From assembly GCA_036426205.1 (NCBI GenBank), contig CM071574.1, forward strand, positions 17,206,440 through 17,270,439: a DNA stretch of 64,000 nt, written 5' to 3'. A program made the position numbers and the translations under genes. This stretch comes from Ascaphus truei (Eukaryota; Chordata; Amphibia; Anura; Ascaphidae). This document shows, in pieces, positions 21,540 to 34,268 of this stretch; within the stretch, counting starts at the first letter, position 1, and each line of letters begins with the position of its first letter. Below the pieces are notes generated by a model. It made no database searches and was not told where the DNA came from. It saw only the letters and a program-made list of their open reading frames with translations.

Positions 21540-24280
21540 TGCTTAAAGGAGGAGGGGAAAGTCAATCCCGCTCCCTCAATCCCCCCTCCTCATCCTCCCC
21601 CTGGCCCGACACACACACAATTTCCCCCAATACCCAGACAATCCCCCCCCCCCCAAAAATCACATAATCCCCACCACAATAATTCCCCTGTAACAATACA
21701 AATACAACACAACCCCCATCCCCAAATAAATACAACACTGCCCTCCCCATCCCCCCATTGACTGTCCTAGGTGTGACTTCATTGTGACTATATTTTCATC
21801 TGCAAGCAACCATTTTAATGATTTATATTTGTAAACATTATTGACACAATAAAGATAAATGAAGAGTGCATATCTGAGGAAATTTCTCTCATTGGATATT
21901 TTGCTATATAGCTATTGCTTGATAGTGCACCATCGAAGTAGTAATGCATTGGGCTTTATAAATATTCATTTATTTGAGTCTTGAGCTTATTGGACTGCCT
22001 ATTCTTACCCAAACGCTTTTTAAATTGGAGTGCTCAGGGTTGCAATGCTCTGTGGAACATTCTAGATAAAGTTGTCAGTGGGTATGTGTGATTTTAAGAG
22101 TATGCTTAATGCTAGGGTTCATTGCTGCAGTGTGCATCTAGATGGAATGATTGGCAGGCCTTCTATGGTATAACTAGCTCTATATTGTTGCTGTCATTTA
22201 TAAAATATTAAGCTTTGACAGCTTTAGAATATAATTGAGTATCTTTTTAGCTAAAAAATAATTAACTTGAAAGTGTATTCCTCTCACAATGATACAGCAA
22301 TTGCTGTCTTGTGACTAGAGAGTTTACAGATGTTAAAGCAACAATCCTCTCAGGATGGAACACATTCACATACATGTACAGTAACAACTCTTTACCTGAT
22401 CACATCAAGGTGTCTTATTTACATTGTTGCTCAGCATCTCTATTTACCTTCTCAGGGTGCTGGCATCCAGGTTAGCTGGGCGTGTATGCTAGAATGTGGT
22501 AATGAAGGACGCCAGGAACTTTATTGTTGCAAACAAAAGCTTTGTTTGTTCCATTGAATTGGATCCACTTGCAAGCACATCTTTCTTCAGACAATAATAA
22601 GGGGCAAATAATACAGTTGCACTAGGGATTCTTCCCTAGACAACTCTTGCCACTATCCTAGGGAGATTCTGAATTTGGTACCCTAAGCACTTGATCTGCG
22701 TTGTATCCGCTGTCCTTGCATTTGGATTTGCCTCCTTCCCACCAGGATGCGTGGTAGAGATACTCCTATCATCAGGGATATATATCCCATCACTGAAGTA
22801 GTACCCTACTTATCCCAAGAACGGGCTCGCATTTATAACTGGTCTATATGGGCCAATCCCACGGTGGTGCTCCGGAACCTTTTATTTCCCCATGGAGTAT
22901 CATGCATCCTCCTCTTTCGGGGCAAGCAAATAACCTTTTATTATGGCTATGACTAGAATGGGTACATTCCCCAACTATGTAATAATCTACACACAAACAT
23001 GACTTAATCTATGCACAGTGAGATCCCTCCTCTCTGACTCCTCCAGGGATCTGACTCTAGAATCTTCTAGCTTCACTCATTATACCTACTAGTGACATCA
23101 CTGGTCACCATGCCTACAGGGGGAGTGGTTTGAATTTGAATTTTACTTAGTCATCCTATTCCAGGTGATCGGCTAGACACCTTCTGGAAATTGGGCGTGG
23201 CTAGATTTTGGCCTAGTAACCCTGTGCCATGTGATGGGAGAGGGGTGTTACACTTTATAAGCACATAGTGTTAACCCTTTAAGGCCCTTAAACCTTTTAA
23301 GTAAAAATAGTAATCCCAAAGGGGGGTTACATAGCTAGCATGCAAATGTTTCCTATGTGTTGACTTTTTTTGTTTATATGCCCATACCTGTGACAAATTT
23401 CACCCATTATATGGATAATGATTCTTTTATGTTTGGTTTCTCAGGAATAGAAAATGACATCGAAAACAAGGCTAAAGGTAGGGGGATCAGGAGTGTCAAA
23501 GGTTCCAAAATAAAAGTAATCAACAATATTTTTGAGCAAAGCACTGTCATTTTCTATGTTCAACCACAAACACAAAATGCTTCTTTACAATAAATGATGA
23601 AATAGTTCCATCTACTGGATGTTCATTGTAAAAAGCAGTATTTGATTCACCTTTGCACTTATTTATATGGTGTATAAAAGCCTGGTTTTGTTTGAGCAGG
23701 AACCACCTAATTTTCTGCTGGATGCACTTGTTATCCAAAATATCTTTATTAATAATAATAATATTCCATTCATACCCAGTTACTCTCTTGTTAAATTGGC
23801 AAAAAGTTCAACCACTGACTGTTTGCAAATATTTATTGTTACAGGTGGGCAGATAAACAATAAATTGCTGCTATAAGTAGGCACCAAAGATGCCAAGTGT
23901 ACTGCATCCTTGTGTAACACAACAGGATATTAAATATAACATGTATTTGATTTGTTGGTCTGGTTTAAGGTAGGGAAATATGTTTTATATATATATAATG
24001 CTATGCACGCGCATGTGCAGGCTTGCCTCCAGTTGTCTCCAATGGTGATTAGACGCCAGGACCTGGTTACATAGCAACGAAGGACGCCTCCCACTAGAGT
24101 AGCAGGAATGACTTCTCCTCGCACACTCATGCGCAGAGTACTACGAGTGGACTGATCACAGCTGTTCAAAATGGCCGCCGTCCGTCACTGGGGATCCCTT
24201 GTGATGTGCTGTCTTGTGGTTCCCTGATTAGTTCATTGGTTTCTTCTGATTGACTACACTGGTTTTTTTTTAGGTATAAA
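21540..24280. other. Intronic DNA, mostly unrecognised
   Basis: A C-rich stretch with CA repeats (21560-21770), then AT-rich DNA. The part from about 22660 to 23330 has composition and a GGTTACA end like the TGTAAC LTR-like family but no clear boundaries. No exon was recognised. Confidence 0.5.
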
Positions 24281-24289
24281 TATCTGCCA

Positions 24290-24400
24290 CCGCTCTTGTC
24301 CTGTTGCACCTCTCTGAAGAAGGGCCTCTCTGGATCGAAATGTTGGATTGCATGTGCCATCTATTCCTAATAAAGGTTTTTTGCACCTTATCACTGAGTG
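24290..24400 (+). repeat. Penelope-like repeat end with hammerhead-like module
   Basis: CTCTGAAGAAGGGCC, an arm and loop, then GATCGAAATGTTGG, followed by an AATAAAGG tail. The same arrangement recurs at several places in the window. It is non-coding. Confidence 0.55.
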
Positions 24401-24426
24401 CTGTTTCTTGATTTCTTTTTTTGGGA

Positions 24427-24497
<71 letters not shown>
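24427..24497. repeat. (CTAT)n microsatellite
   Basis: About 18 uninterrupted tetranucleotide copies. Confidence 0.97.
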
Positions 24498-24539
24498 AAC
24501 AAGAAACAAACAGATGCCTCAAAATAAGCACTAAGCATA

Positions 24540-25760
24540 TCCAAAAGTATTACATTTATTAAACAATATCTAAGCACACAGAAACATTGTTAAAAATATC
24601 TGAGAGGAACCCCTTATACCAAAATTAACTGCCTGAGAATATGAGAATATGTAGTCAATATGCAAAAGAAACAATGTACCTAAGGATATAACCAATGTAC
24701 ATAGAAAAGTGAATCACTAAACTAATCCATTGATTTGTAACTCTACTAACTGAGTGTTTCAGGTGAAAATATAATTCACCCTACCCCCTATAGACACTGG
24801 CCGGTGTAGGAGGCTCTATGCTAAACCGGACATCCCCTGGTAATACACATCACAAAAATACAATATAACCAGTGTTAATCTTATACCCATAGGAAGATAT
24901 ATAGAGGGTCAGGACAGCAGACATCAGGATAAACATTGTTCAGGCAAGAGTTCGGCAACAGGTAGTCAGGAGAGCCCCGCTTCAGCTTAGGAGTGCGGGG
25001 TTGGCCTCTGCGCGAGCGACGACCATGGCCCATGGTACTGGTCACAGGAGATGGTAGGCAGACCAGAGTAGCACACCGCTGTGCTGCACGGGTGCACCAG
25101 TGCTACAGCGCAAGAGTCCTGAGCGGGCTGGGGAATCCTCTGTAACAGTGCAGGAACCAGGACACGACCTCTCTAGATTAGGGAAAGAGTAGGCCCCAGG
25201 AACCAGGAAGCTGTAGATACACAGGGAAACCTCCGATTCAGTGCAGAAATCCAGGAGGCTGAAGGACGCAGGGACGAAACCTCTGCTTCAGCACAGGAGA
25301 ACAGGAAGCTGAAGGACGCAGGACGGAACCTCCGTATCAGCATAGGAGAACAAGCGGGCTTGAAGGGAGCTGAAGGACGCAGGGCGGAACCTGGTATCAG
25401 CATAGGAGAACAAGCGGCTTGAAGGAAGCTGAAGGACGCAGGGCGGAACCTGGTATCAGCATAGGAGAACAAGCGAGGGCTTGTGGCAAAACAGTAGTGA
25501 CATCCAGTTAGGACTATGCTCGGCAGGGAGCATTGTAGGAAGACAGTACTTAAAGGCCAGCGGGCCAATCCCCGGAGGGGGTGTGAAGGTACTGCTCCAA
25601 TGAGTGAATCCAAGGCTGGATTGCAGTGATAGATTGCACAGCTGCAGTAGATACCAGAGGGAGTGTGTATTGCTTTGGTTAGTGAATCCAGGCTGCAACA
25701 AACATCAGGAGAGGTGCTCCAGAACCGCATCGGTCTGCAAGGTAAGGCAAACCGTAAACC
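24540..25760. other. Intronic repeat-like DNA with a tandem block at 25230-25480
   Basis: From about 25230 to 25480 a unit of roughly 60-70 bp, containing GAAGCTGAAGGACGCAGG and TCAGCATAGGAGAAC, repeats four to five times with small length changes. The antisense reading resembles the C/T-rich leader of frog LTR elements, but no ends could be fixed. Confidence 0.6.
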
Positions 25761-25774
25761 GCGGAGCGGATTCC

Positions 25775-26090
25775 TTACAAATATGTACTGGGGGTGGGTG
25801 TATTTTTTATATGTATTGGGAGTGGGGGTCTTTTTAAAATGTATTGGGGCGGGGGAGGTCTTTTTAAAATGTATTGGGGCATCGGAGGTCTTTTTAAAAT
25901 GTATTGGGGCAGCAGGAGTCTTTTTAAAATGTATTGGGGCATTGGGGGTCTTTTAAAAAAAGTATTGGGGCAGCGGGGGTCTTTTTAATATGTATTGGGG
26001 TGGCGGGGACTTTTTAATATGTAGTGGCGGGGGCATTTTTAATATGTATTGGTGGGGCGGGGTATTTTTATTATGTATTGTGGCGTGGGG
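25775..26090. repeat. 30-bp tandem repeat
   Basis: The phrase TCTTTTTAAAATGTATTGGGG recurs with a 30-bp period (the C before the T run falls at 25830, 25860, 25890, 25920, 25950), with later copies decaying. The period is a multiple of three, so frames stay open across it; these are artefacts. Confidence 0.93.
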
Positions 26091-26149
26091 TTATATGTAT
26101 GTAGGGGGGTGGGTTTTTTTGGTATGTATTTTGTGGGGGGATTGTGTGA

Positions 26150-26300
26150 GAGTGGGGTAATTTACGGAAGGTGGGGGCGAGTGAGAGGAGGGGGCAAGTA
26201 AGAGGAGAGAGGGGGGGAGGGAGTAAGAGTGAGATGCAGGGGGGAGAGAAATACATCCGAGGCGGGAGGGAGAGTGAGTGAGACAGAGGGGAGAGAAATT
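26150..26300. repeat. G/A-rich simple sequence
   Basis: Purine-rich GGGAGAGAGTGAG-type sequence directly after the 30-bp array. Low complexity, non-coding. Confidence 0.85.
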
Positions 26301-26636
26301 CATGGGTAGAGAGTGGGGAAAAAGAGGGGGCTTGTGAGGTGTGAAATGGGGGAGGGCTCACAATACCGCCGGGGCGGACCCAACTCTAGTCCTGGGCCCT
26401 GCGAAATCTGTCTGCGGCCCTGGCTCTCTCTGCGGGATGCGGTGCCTGCTGCCACTCTGCAGATCCGAAGGGGGATGCCTGACAACCTCCCATGGCCCCC
26501 CGCAAGATGAAAAGCCTGTAGTGTGAAGGTTTGCCCGGCGCCGTGCGCGTGCACTGGCTCACCTGGCGCTGTGCACATCTGCAGGACCCCTGAAGTAGGC
26601 TGAAACATCTTGATCACCTTTCCCAATGAATGGCCC

Positions 26637-26822
26637 CTTCCCAATGAATACAGTCACCCACCCAGTTACCCACCCACCCACCCAGTCATTCACCCACCCA
26701 GTCATTCAATCATTCACTCAGTCAGTTACTCACCCAGTCAGTCACCCACCCAGTCAGTCACCCACCCATCCAGTCATTCAGTCACCCAGTCATTCAGTTA
26801 CCAATCCAGTTAGTCACCCAGA
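26637..26822. repeat. CCCA / GTCATTCA tandem array
   Basis: Mixed CCCACCCA and CAGTCATTCA words in a period-4 framework. Open frames through it are low-complexity artefacts. Confidence 0.9.
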
Positions 26823-27109
26823 TTTTTTGTCAAGCACCTACCCACACCATTGGAATACACTCCCACACACACCTTTTGTAAAGCGCTGTATACATTGTGG
26901 GCACTTTATAAATTTATATTTACACACATACGCACACACACATGCATACACACACATGTACATACATACACACACACACTCTTACATCAGTAACATTCAG
27001 GGACCATTTAAAATCTTAAGTCATAAATCACATACTGCACGGGGGGGGGGGAGGATAGGCTTCAGTCAGATACATTCCAGGATGGACTGTTTTAAGTAAA
27101 GCCCTTTTT

Positions 27110-27260
27110 TTGCTTTATCCATTGTAACATCGCCGGCAGAAGAGATCAGTGTATCTCGAAAGCTCGCACAAATAAAAGCATTTCGTTAGCCACAGAACGG
27201 TATCGTCTATTCGTTTTTGATTATTAAGCTCGGCTAACACGGTACAGATACCTCTACATC
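27110..27260 (+). repeat. Penelope-like 3' end fragment
   Basis: Contains GCAGAAGAGATCAGTGTATC, then TCGAAAGCTCGC, then AATAAAAGCA, a block around GTTAGCCACAGAACGGTATC and GGCTAACACGGTAC. This order is familiar from widespread vertebrate Penelope-like repeats (from memory). It is non-coding. Confidence 0.55.
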
Positions 27261-27403
27261 CATCTATCTATCCATCTATATATACTGCAATGAAACACAG
27301 AGTGAAAAAGCATCCAATAGTGTAATATATTTAATGTAACCAGATAAATAAAAACAAAAAAGCCAAATGGGCATTCACACAAGTAAATTCTTTCAAAAGC
27401 TTA

Positions 27404-27556
27404 TCACAATAGATTGTAAGCTCTTCGGGGCAGGGACCCCTTTTCCTAATGTTACTTTTATGTCCGAAGCGCTTATTCCTATTATGTGTTGCACATATTA
27501 CTGCTCTGAAGCGCTATGTACTGTATATGGATGACACTATGTAAATAAAGATATAC
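27404..27556 (+). mobile_element. L2/MIR-type 3' tail
   Basis: ATAGATTGTAAGCTCTTCGG then GGCAGGGACCCC, and a GAAGCGCTATGTACTGTA end, is the conserved tail of L2 LINEs and their SINE partners. Only the tail is present. Confidence 0.75.
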
Positions 27557-27925
27557 TGTACATACACATCAATCTGATGTTATGATAGGGCATCTCCACA
27601 TCCAGTAGTCCTGGGCAGTTACTCTACGCACAGCTGGCGTCCTGTGCTGATATCTGCAGTTCTCCAGGAGCTCTGTGTTATTAATATGCTGCTGCTGATT
27701 AGATTCTCCTTGTTCAATGCTGTTCTCCACTCCCTGCCCTCCAGTCGGTGTCTCGATCAATCATGGTCTCGGTGCGACATTGAAGCTGGTGCCTCTAATG
27801 TCGATGCGCCTCAGTCAATGTATGTTTGGACGCTGTGCTGTAATATAAAGCCCTACGCGTTTCAGAAATCTTAACTTCCTTAGGGAATACAATCCGGGGA
27901 CTACCAGGGTCCTTTACATAGTGTG

Positions 27926-27929
<4 letters not shown>

Positions 27930-27970
<41 letters not shown>
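27930..27970. repeat. (AT)n microsatellite
   Basis: A run of alternating TA with one G interruption, just after a decayed hammerhead-like module (about 27860-27890). Confidence 0.92.
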
Positions 27971-27972
<2 letters not shown>

Positions 27973-27999
27973 TGTTTGTTTTTTAATAAAGTGTGCATC

Positions 28000-29820
28000 A
28001 TGTGATGGAAATCATTAGTAGGAGGAGCAAATATCAAATGAGACTCGGCACAATTGTTTGATGCTTAGAAAATAATATATATATTGGGTAATACCTTCTA
28101 TACCCACTCCTCAAATTTCACTGATATACATGCAGCAAAATAGGTGCATCACAAAAATGTATTGAGGCCTAATGTTACATGTCATGCCTCTGTAAGTATC
28201 ACTGTTACATCAAAACCCAAGAAGTCTCTTTATACATATTGTCCGTACACAAACTAAATGAGAAAATTTGAAGGAGTGTATTTTACATTGATTGGTATGG
28301 TTAATTTACAGGTTCCACCTCCCGCTGAGTTTTAATTATGTATGTGATACACTGCCAATAAGCTGATTTAGTTGCTAAGGGGTTTTTCTTTTGGGCATGT
28401 GGGATTGAAAGCAATTTCAGTTCATCTTCCCTTGTCAATGGTTTGAAAAAACTCTAAATATTAGTGAGCAAATTCAATTTAAGTTAACAGACAATAACAG
28501 TGGTGCTGTATGCAAAAGTAATTTCCCGGAGTTGTTTGTACTTGCAATGACAAGGTAGCATAATGTTATTTTATATTTATAGATATATATGACATTTTAA
28601 AGTTTTTTTTATATTTAATTATAACTATATATACAACTATAGTATTTTAAGTAGAAATACATGAATGGGCTTGCATGTCTTTTACATACCCCAGAGGTTG
28701 AACCTGCTTCATCCTACTGTTATTGTCATACAGGTCAGACTGCAGACACAGGTTTTAGTAATGACATAAAAATAAATACACAGGAGGCTACCAATAAATA
28801 TATATACACCATAGGTTTTGCCTGCACATATATACCACTTATATGTTTAACTATATAATAGTGACTGTGACCAAAAGTGGTGCATAGGCGCTCCTATACA
28901 GAGTGTATTAGAGTGATATGTTATTAAAACAATATTAAATCACTAAAAAGGTTTAAATGGTGCACTAATAAATATTAATATAACAAAGTGCATGTGCAAA
29001 CAATTACAAAGTGAAAAAGATTGCAGTTTAACCCTATGGAGATATATAATACTGTAGGTACAGTAAGATCATTCAAAATCAACGTTAATAGTTAGATGCA
29101 TGTTTGAGTATGGTTACTGAATTTGAATTGTGAAGCTGGCAGTAGTTATGATACACAAATTTGTATACACGTAGGAAAGTGACAAATACTGTACCATCCA
29201 CTGTACAAGATATAAGAATCCTCTGAGAACATTTGTATGTCTTCTGCGGGTTCCCTAAATCTGCTCTCAGCAAGGATTCTGGGTAATGATGCTGTAGATA
29301 TGTGTAGAGGTTTAAACCAGGTGACTGCTTTTCGGAAATAAATGTACTATATGATTTATTTTTAAAACCAAAGACAGAACATGAAACACAGACAGAGCTC
29401 AGTGCACATCCAGTGAAACCTATACATGGTACAGTGCCTAAATATATATGTATAGATATCTATTAAATAAAATGGTCTTTTAGTTTAACATTTTGGCCAA
29501 AGTGTTGTAAGCCCCTGAGCCACTACACGGCAGACCACATCTCAAGGGTCCCTAACACTAATATAAATTCTTAATAACCTGTGCATTACCAGGAAGAATG
29601 ATTTATAATAAAATTAGTTGCTAAGTCTGATTGAAGCTTTTATTAACCTGTACATTACCAGGAAAAGCACTCTGTATTAGATTTGTCACAATCATACTGC
29701 AAGCAAGCAAGTTCCCCTGAGAGTGAGAGATGCTATGAAGTGAGCTTTTAACCATTTAAATGTGGGAGGGGTGAGCTTCAACAAGATAGGAAGAGCCACC
29801 TTCCAATCAGCTAAGACCAG
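28000..29820. other. Intronic DNA, mostly unrecognised
   Basis: AT-rich. The phrase around TTGGCCAAAGTGTTGTAAGC (about 29490-29515) also occurs at about 9780-9805, so a low-copy repeat is present. No coding exon seen. Confidence 0.5.
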
Positions 29821-29833
29821 CTGAACAAGATTT

Positions 29834-29921
29834 GTAAAACATACAGGACACCTGCAAGCTCATATTGAACCCCCAAAATAACCACATCAATATGAGATTG
29901 CAGGTGTCCTGTATGTTTTAC
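29834..29921. repeat. Hairpin, 34-bp arms
   Basis: GTAAAACATACAGGACACC..CATATTG at 29834-29867 is inverted at 29888-29921 with a single mismatch; 20 bp separate the arms. Confidence 0.95.
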
Positions 29922-30323
29922 TATATGATTTATTCCAGTTTCAATCTGTGCAGATTAATCAAAAACCGCCATTGGATACAATCCACTGGCAGATATTAAC
30001 AATCATATCCGCAGATTCAGCAATCCGTGCGATGCACCAGCGGATTGCAGAATCCACGGATTGGATTGTCATGGATAAAAAAAATCCGGAAATGACAAAT
30101 CGCACTTTTTGAGAATGATTCGCAGAAATCTACGCACCAAAGGAACTGTCCGATCCGAGGCCAGTCAAAATCCACAATTTTTTTGCCCATTTCTCTTCTG
30201 CATGCCCTTGTGTCCCTTGGTAGCAAGACACGTACATGTGGTCTGTACGCATGCCAGGGGAGGGAGACAAACGCTTCCCTTTCCTGCCTTTTAAACCCTT
30301 GCTACACTCAGGTGGACTCATTA

Positions 30324-30493
30324 GGCATGTTCTATAGTGCTGGGCGCGTGCTACGCTGTGCGCGCGGATTTTTAGTTGGCTGACGTTAGTCAGCCTTTCT
30401 ATAGAAGGGCCGCGCGCGCGCAAGGCAGGGAGAGGGGAGCCGACAGACAGCGGCGAAGATGAGGAAATTCATCTTTTCGCGCCGCTGCCTGCG

Positions 30494-30537
<44 letters not shown>

Positions 30538-30543
30538 GGGTGT

Positions 30544-30581
<38 letters not shown>

Positions 30582-30814
30582 TAAACAATTACAGAAGTAA
30601 AAAAAAAAGTATTTATTAAAGTTTTTGTTCTTTAAAAAATCTTATCTAGGACTTCCTTTCACTCACACAACCCATGCACACACATACTTACACATACATA
30701 CACATACACACATACATTACCTGCTGCTCCCGGCACTATATACAGGAAAAGCATGCGGCACGTGCACGCGCGTTCGCATAGGAACGCACGGCCGCATGCT
30801 GTATATTACAGCCC
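30324..30814. mobile_element. Harbinger-like MITE with GT arrays
   Basis: TTA flanks both ends (30321-30323, 30815-30817). The left end GGCATGTTCTATAGTGC and inverted right end GGGCTGTAATATACAGC are imperfect terminal repeats. The CpG-rich interior (CGCGCGCGC) encloses two GT runs (30497-30535 and 30546-30579). Confidence 0.68.
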
Positions 30815-31285
30815 TTAGTAGCCCTGCCATCCTGCAGACAGGGATTACCACTACCTGGCCGGCACCCAACAGCTCTGTTGGTAACAGGCCTGGCCTGTTA
30901 CAGACGCACACTTAATTTGTTCATCCTTCATTTTACCTATCATAATCTAAATAAGAATATTTTACAAGTGTATTTTGGTGGCGTTTCAGATGTGTTGTTC
31001 AAACTGTATAATGATGTAAACAAAAGTGTAGGGGAGCATTCATATTTAATGTGAAGAGAAAACTAAAATGTAAAAACTCATTATACAGTACATTGTTATC
31101 TAGGGTCCTGATAAATGACAATAGGATAGCACACATTATAGAGATCTGTGAAGGACATAGTTTTACCTATAGGTTTTAAACGAGTGGTGTATTATATATA
31201 TCTATTAATTTATTTATAGAATCCATGCACAGCCGTCACACCATATGCAAGTAAATAATTTTGGTGCTTTCCAATAAAGCATAAC

Positions 31286-31431
31286 AGACCATACGATACC
31301 GGTTGCAAACACGACATCAAGGGACAGCACGCAGGTAAGTAAATCAAAATGTTCTATCAAATATAGAACATTTTGATTACTTACCTGCGTGCTGTCCCTT
31401 GATGTCGTGTTGCAACCGTATCGTATGGTCT
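31286..31431. repeat. Near-perfect palindrome, about 70-bp arms
   Basis: AGACCATACGATACC ... CAAAATGTTCTAT is followed after about 6 bp by its inverse ATAGAACATTTTG ... TCGTATGGTCT. The arms differ by two single-base insertions (GGTTGCAAACACGAC against GTTGCAACACGAC). It lies in AT-rich DNA. Confidence 0.95.
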
Positions 31432-31736
31432 TATCTATATTAATATATATATTATATATATATTATATATATTATACTAACATAAACAAGAGTAGCGCTA
31501 AAATGTGTAGTGGAACCAGGTGTTGATAAACATGTGCATAATAATAAATCAATGATAATTATTTTTAAGAAAATCTAAATAAATAGTGCAACACCAAAAT
31601 ATTATAGATATATTAAATATAATAGAACCAAACACGTGAAATAAAAAAGATGAAGAGTCCAGATCAGGAACCAGTCTGTATGGGGAGGCAAAGCTTTTTG
31701 ATATGATCTCGCCAGATCACGGATATCTACAAAAAA

Positions 31737-32582
31737 CAAAAAGAAAGAAGCGCCAGCTCCATAGCATAATACTGTAAAAGTAGGAGGAATCTTTATTCAA
31801 GCCGAGAGTGGTCACCAGGACCTATACTCACTTAGTGGGTACAAACACAATCATTTGAAACAATCTGTAAACAGCAGCGGGTCAGCGCAGATAGATGTAG
31901 CAGGCAGGTGGCCAGGACAAATAGGTAATGAAGTAAATAGTCAATAGGGGAGGACAGTCCACAGTGTACCTCTTAATGTAGTAGTGAAGATTGCACCACA
32001 GCGTAACTCCCACCAACTTGTAGAGTATGTAATATAGTGTCCTCCTGTGGTGATATAAAAATGTCCACACTGGGTTCTCAGCAGCAACAGGTAGAAAGAG
32101 AGGCTGCTGTGAATCGAGGTGCTTCGCAGCAATGGCGGCACCATGAGGAATGGGAGAAGAGGTAATTGTGAACATGCAAAGCCTCCAGATAGTAACACAG
32201 CGAACTTCAAGCCTGGCCTGCTCCGCCTGCCGTATACGCGTCACCGCGTGCTGACGTCACACGCCAACGCGTTTCGTCACGATCAGTCACTTTCCTTGAG
32301 AAAGTTGGTGGGAGTTACGCTGTTGTGCAATCTTCACCACTACATCAAGAGGTACACTGTGGACTGTCCTCCCCTATTGACTATTTACTTCATTACCTAT
32401 TGGTCCTGGCCACCTGCCTGCTACATCTATCTGCGCTGATACGCTGCTGTTTACAGATTGTCTCAAATGATTGTGTTTTTACCCACTATGTGAGTATAGG
32501 TCCTGGTGACCACTCTCTGCTTGAATAAAAATTCCTCCTACTTTTACAGTATTATGCTATGGAGCTGGCACTTCTTTCTTTT
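31737..32582. repeat. Large inverted repeat, about 282-bp arms, Penelope-like
   Basis: Left arm 31737-32019 and right arm 32302-32582 are inverted copies (for example GGAGCTGGCACTTCTTTCTT at the right end matches the left start). The 282-bp centre is CpG-rich at its right part and carries, on the - strand, CTCAAGGAAAGTGAC..GTGACGAAACGCG. No coding sequence. Confidence 0.88.
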
Positions 32583-32609
32583 GGTTATATATATATATAT
32601 ATATATAAT

Positions 32610-33418
32610 TTTCTCCCCTCCATTGCTGCTGTTCACATGTGAAACATAATGGAATCATGAAAATATTCCAGCACCATGTTTATTATAATTTTTGGACCCT
32701 TACGTTCTGCCAACTATTCTGGGAATGATCATACATTGGCTTTTAAATTTCCTTTTCCTTTTGGGGAGTTTTGATAGGAAAAGGGCAATTTAATGCTAAT
32801 ACACAGAGAGTGTGGGTCCTGAACACCAAACACTCTGTTAATATTAGTGGAATTCTACCTTATTTTAATACCCTGGTAAATTTAGATACTGTACCATCAA
32901 AAGGACAGAGGTTTACTGAAAGCACAGGCTTGTCAATTGAAATTGACTAATCTCCATTCTTCTTTTGTCTTTCCAGAGATAAATGGAAGGATCTAAAAGA
33001 ATAAAACTTCAAAAGAGATTAAAAAGAACAAAGACATATGGATTAGGATGCCAAAGACAAATCCTTGAACTATACACTTAGAAGGGACAGTGATTATGTC
33101 TGCATTTTGGAAATGCCTTTATACTACAGTAGTTCTAGATACAAATACAATAAAATACTTAATACAATACTACTCCCATTTATATTCAAATGAGTGTACC
33201 TACAATGCCGTTTCAACAGCTGCTCTTAAAGAGACCACAAAATAGCATTTGGCCTAGAATGTTCTGATCCTTCTTTAAAGATAAGTTCCAACACTGGGGA
33301 ATGTCTGTGACTGTGTCCCTAAAGGTGGTTATTTGTCCACTACATGGGGGATAGCACCCCCCATGGCATATTAGATGAATGACCTTATCCAATAACGTGA
33401 GAGGTTTGCTATTGCATA
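32610..33418. other. Intronic DNA with no recognised feature
   Basis: AT-rich unique-looking sequence without an exon, repeat or element that I can name. Confidence 0.5.
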
Positions 33419-34122
33419 TGTAACCCATGTTCCCCCACCCTAAAGAAGATTTCCTGTGGTTACCTGGTGATTGTGCTACCTGTATGGCTCACAGGAGGTT
33501 TGAGCATCCACCGGTGGTAGTGGGGATAATCAGGACAGGCTTTTAGGGATCTTCACAGCTTTTCACTCATTGTTGCAGTGCCTCCATTCCCACAGGGCCT
33601 ATAGGAATAGGTGCTGTCCCCTGTGGAAAACACTCACTCCCTCCCTGAAGAAACTGCAGCCTCAGGCAAGAGCATAAAACAAATAACAGTTCTTTATTTC
33701 AGCAAGTACACAACATACATATCATCATACTCTTTGCTTTGGTCCCTGGACTCATCTCCCAGGGCTTAAGGCCCCAAAGGTCTATCCTTGACTCCCATAC
33801 TACCTGGTGGAGTATGGGGTAGCTGAACCCACTCCCCTGAGGGAGGGGAAGGAAGGTGAACCAGAGCCTTGGCTCCACACTTCCAACTCTGCACAGACCG
33901 AACAAAATTTAAGATACAGCCCGTTTTGTAACCAGGGGAGGGTCCTAGATCTGAGCCCCTGATAGGGCAATACCCAGGCCTTAGCCCCCCCCCCCGTCAC
34001 TCAAGGGAGTTGTTTACTGCAGCAGCAAAGAGCATGGCTTTAACCCTAACACTGCCTGCGCTAGTACCAGGGCTAACGTATTAGATAGGGCAGATTAGTA
34101 GCCCAGGGGGTACCTGGCTACA
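33419..34122 (+). mobile_element. LTR-like element (TGTAACCC family)
   Basis: Starts TGTAACCCATGTTCCCCC and ends GGTACCTGGCTACA; flanks CATA and CACA agree at 3 of 4 bases. It shares CTCACAGGAGGTTTGAG with the copy at 46905 and AACCAGGGGAGGGTCC near its end. A TTTATTTC segment lies mid-element. It has no adjacent coding retroelement, consistent with a solo LTR. Confidence 0.65.
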
Positions 34123-34268
34123 CACAGTTAACAATGCAATCCCTTCCAATAAATAGTATGGCCGTGATTACAGTACATCACTGATCATGTAGTATCCCAC
34201 ATCTCATAATGAATAGAGGCCAAAGAGAAGTAAGGATAAGCAGGTGAAAGTAATAGTTTGACCTCTAA

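Noticed and set aside
24290..24400. A bona fide hammerhead ribozyme gene
   Set aside because: The conserved boxes are present in order, but GAAAT replaces GAAAC and an extra A follows the first box; cleavage cannot be asserted without modelling.
25663..25988. Repetitive KCIGA-type open frames
   Set aside because: They are translations of the 30-bp tandem repeat, whose period is a multiple of three.
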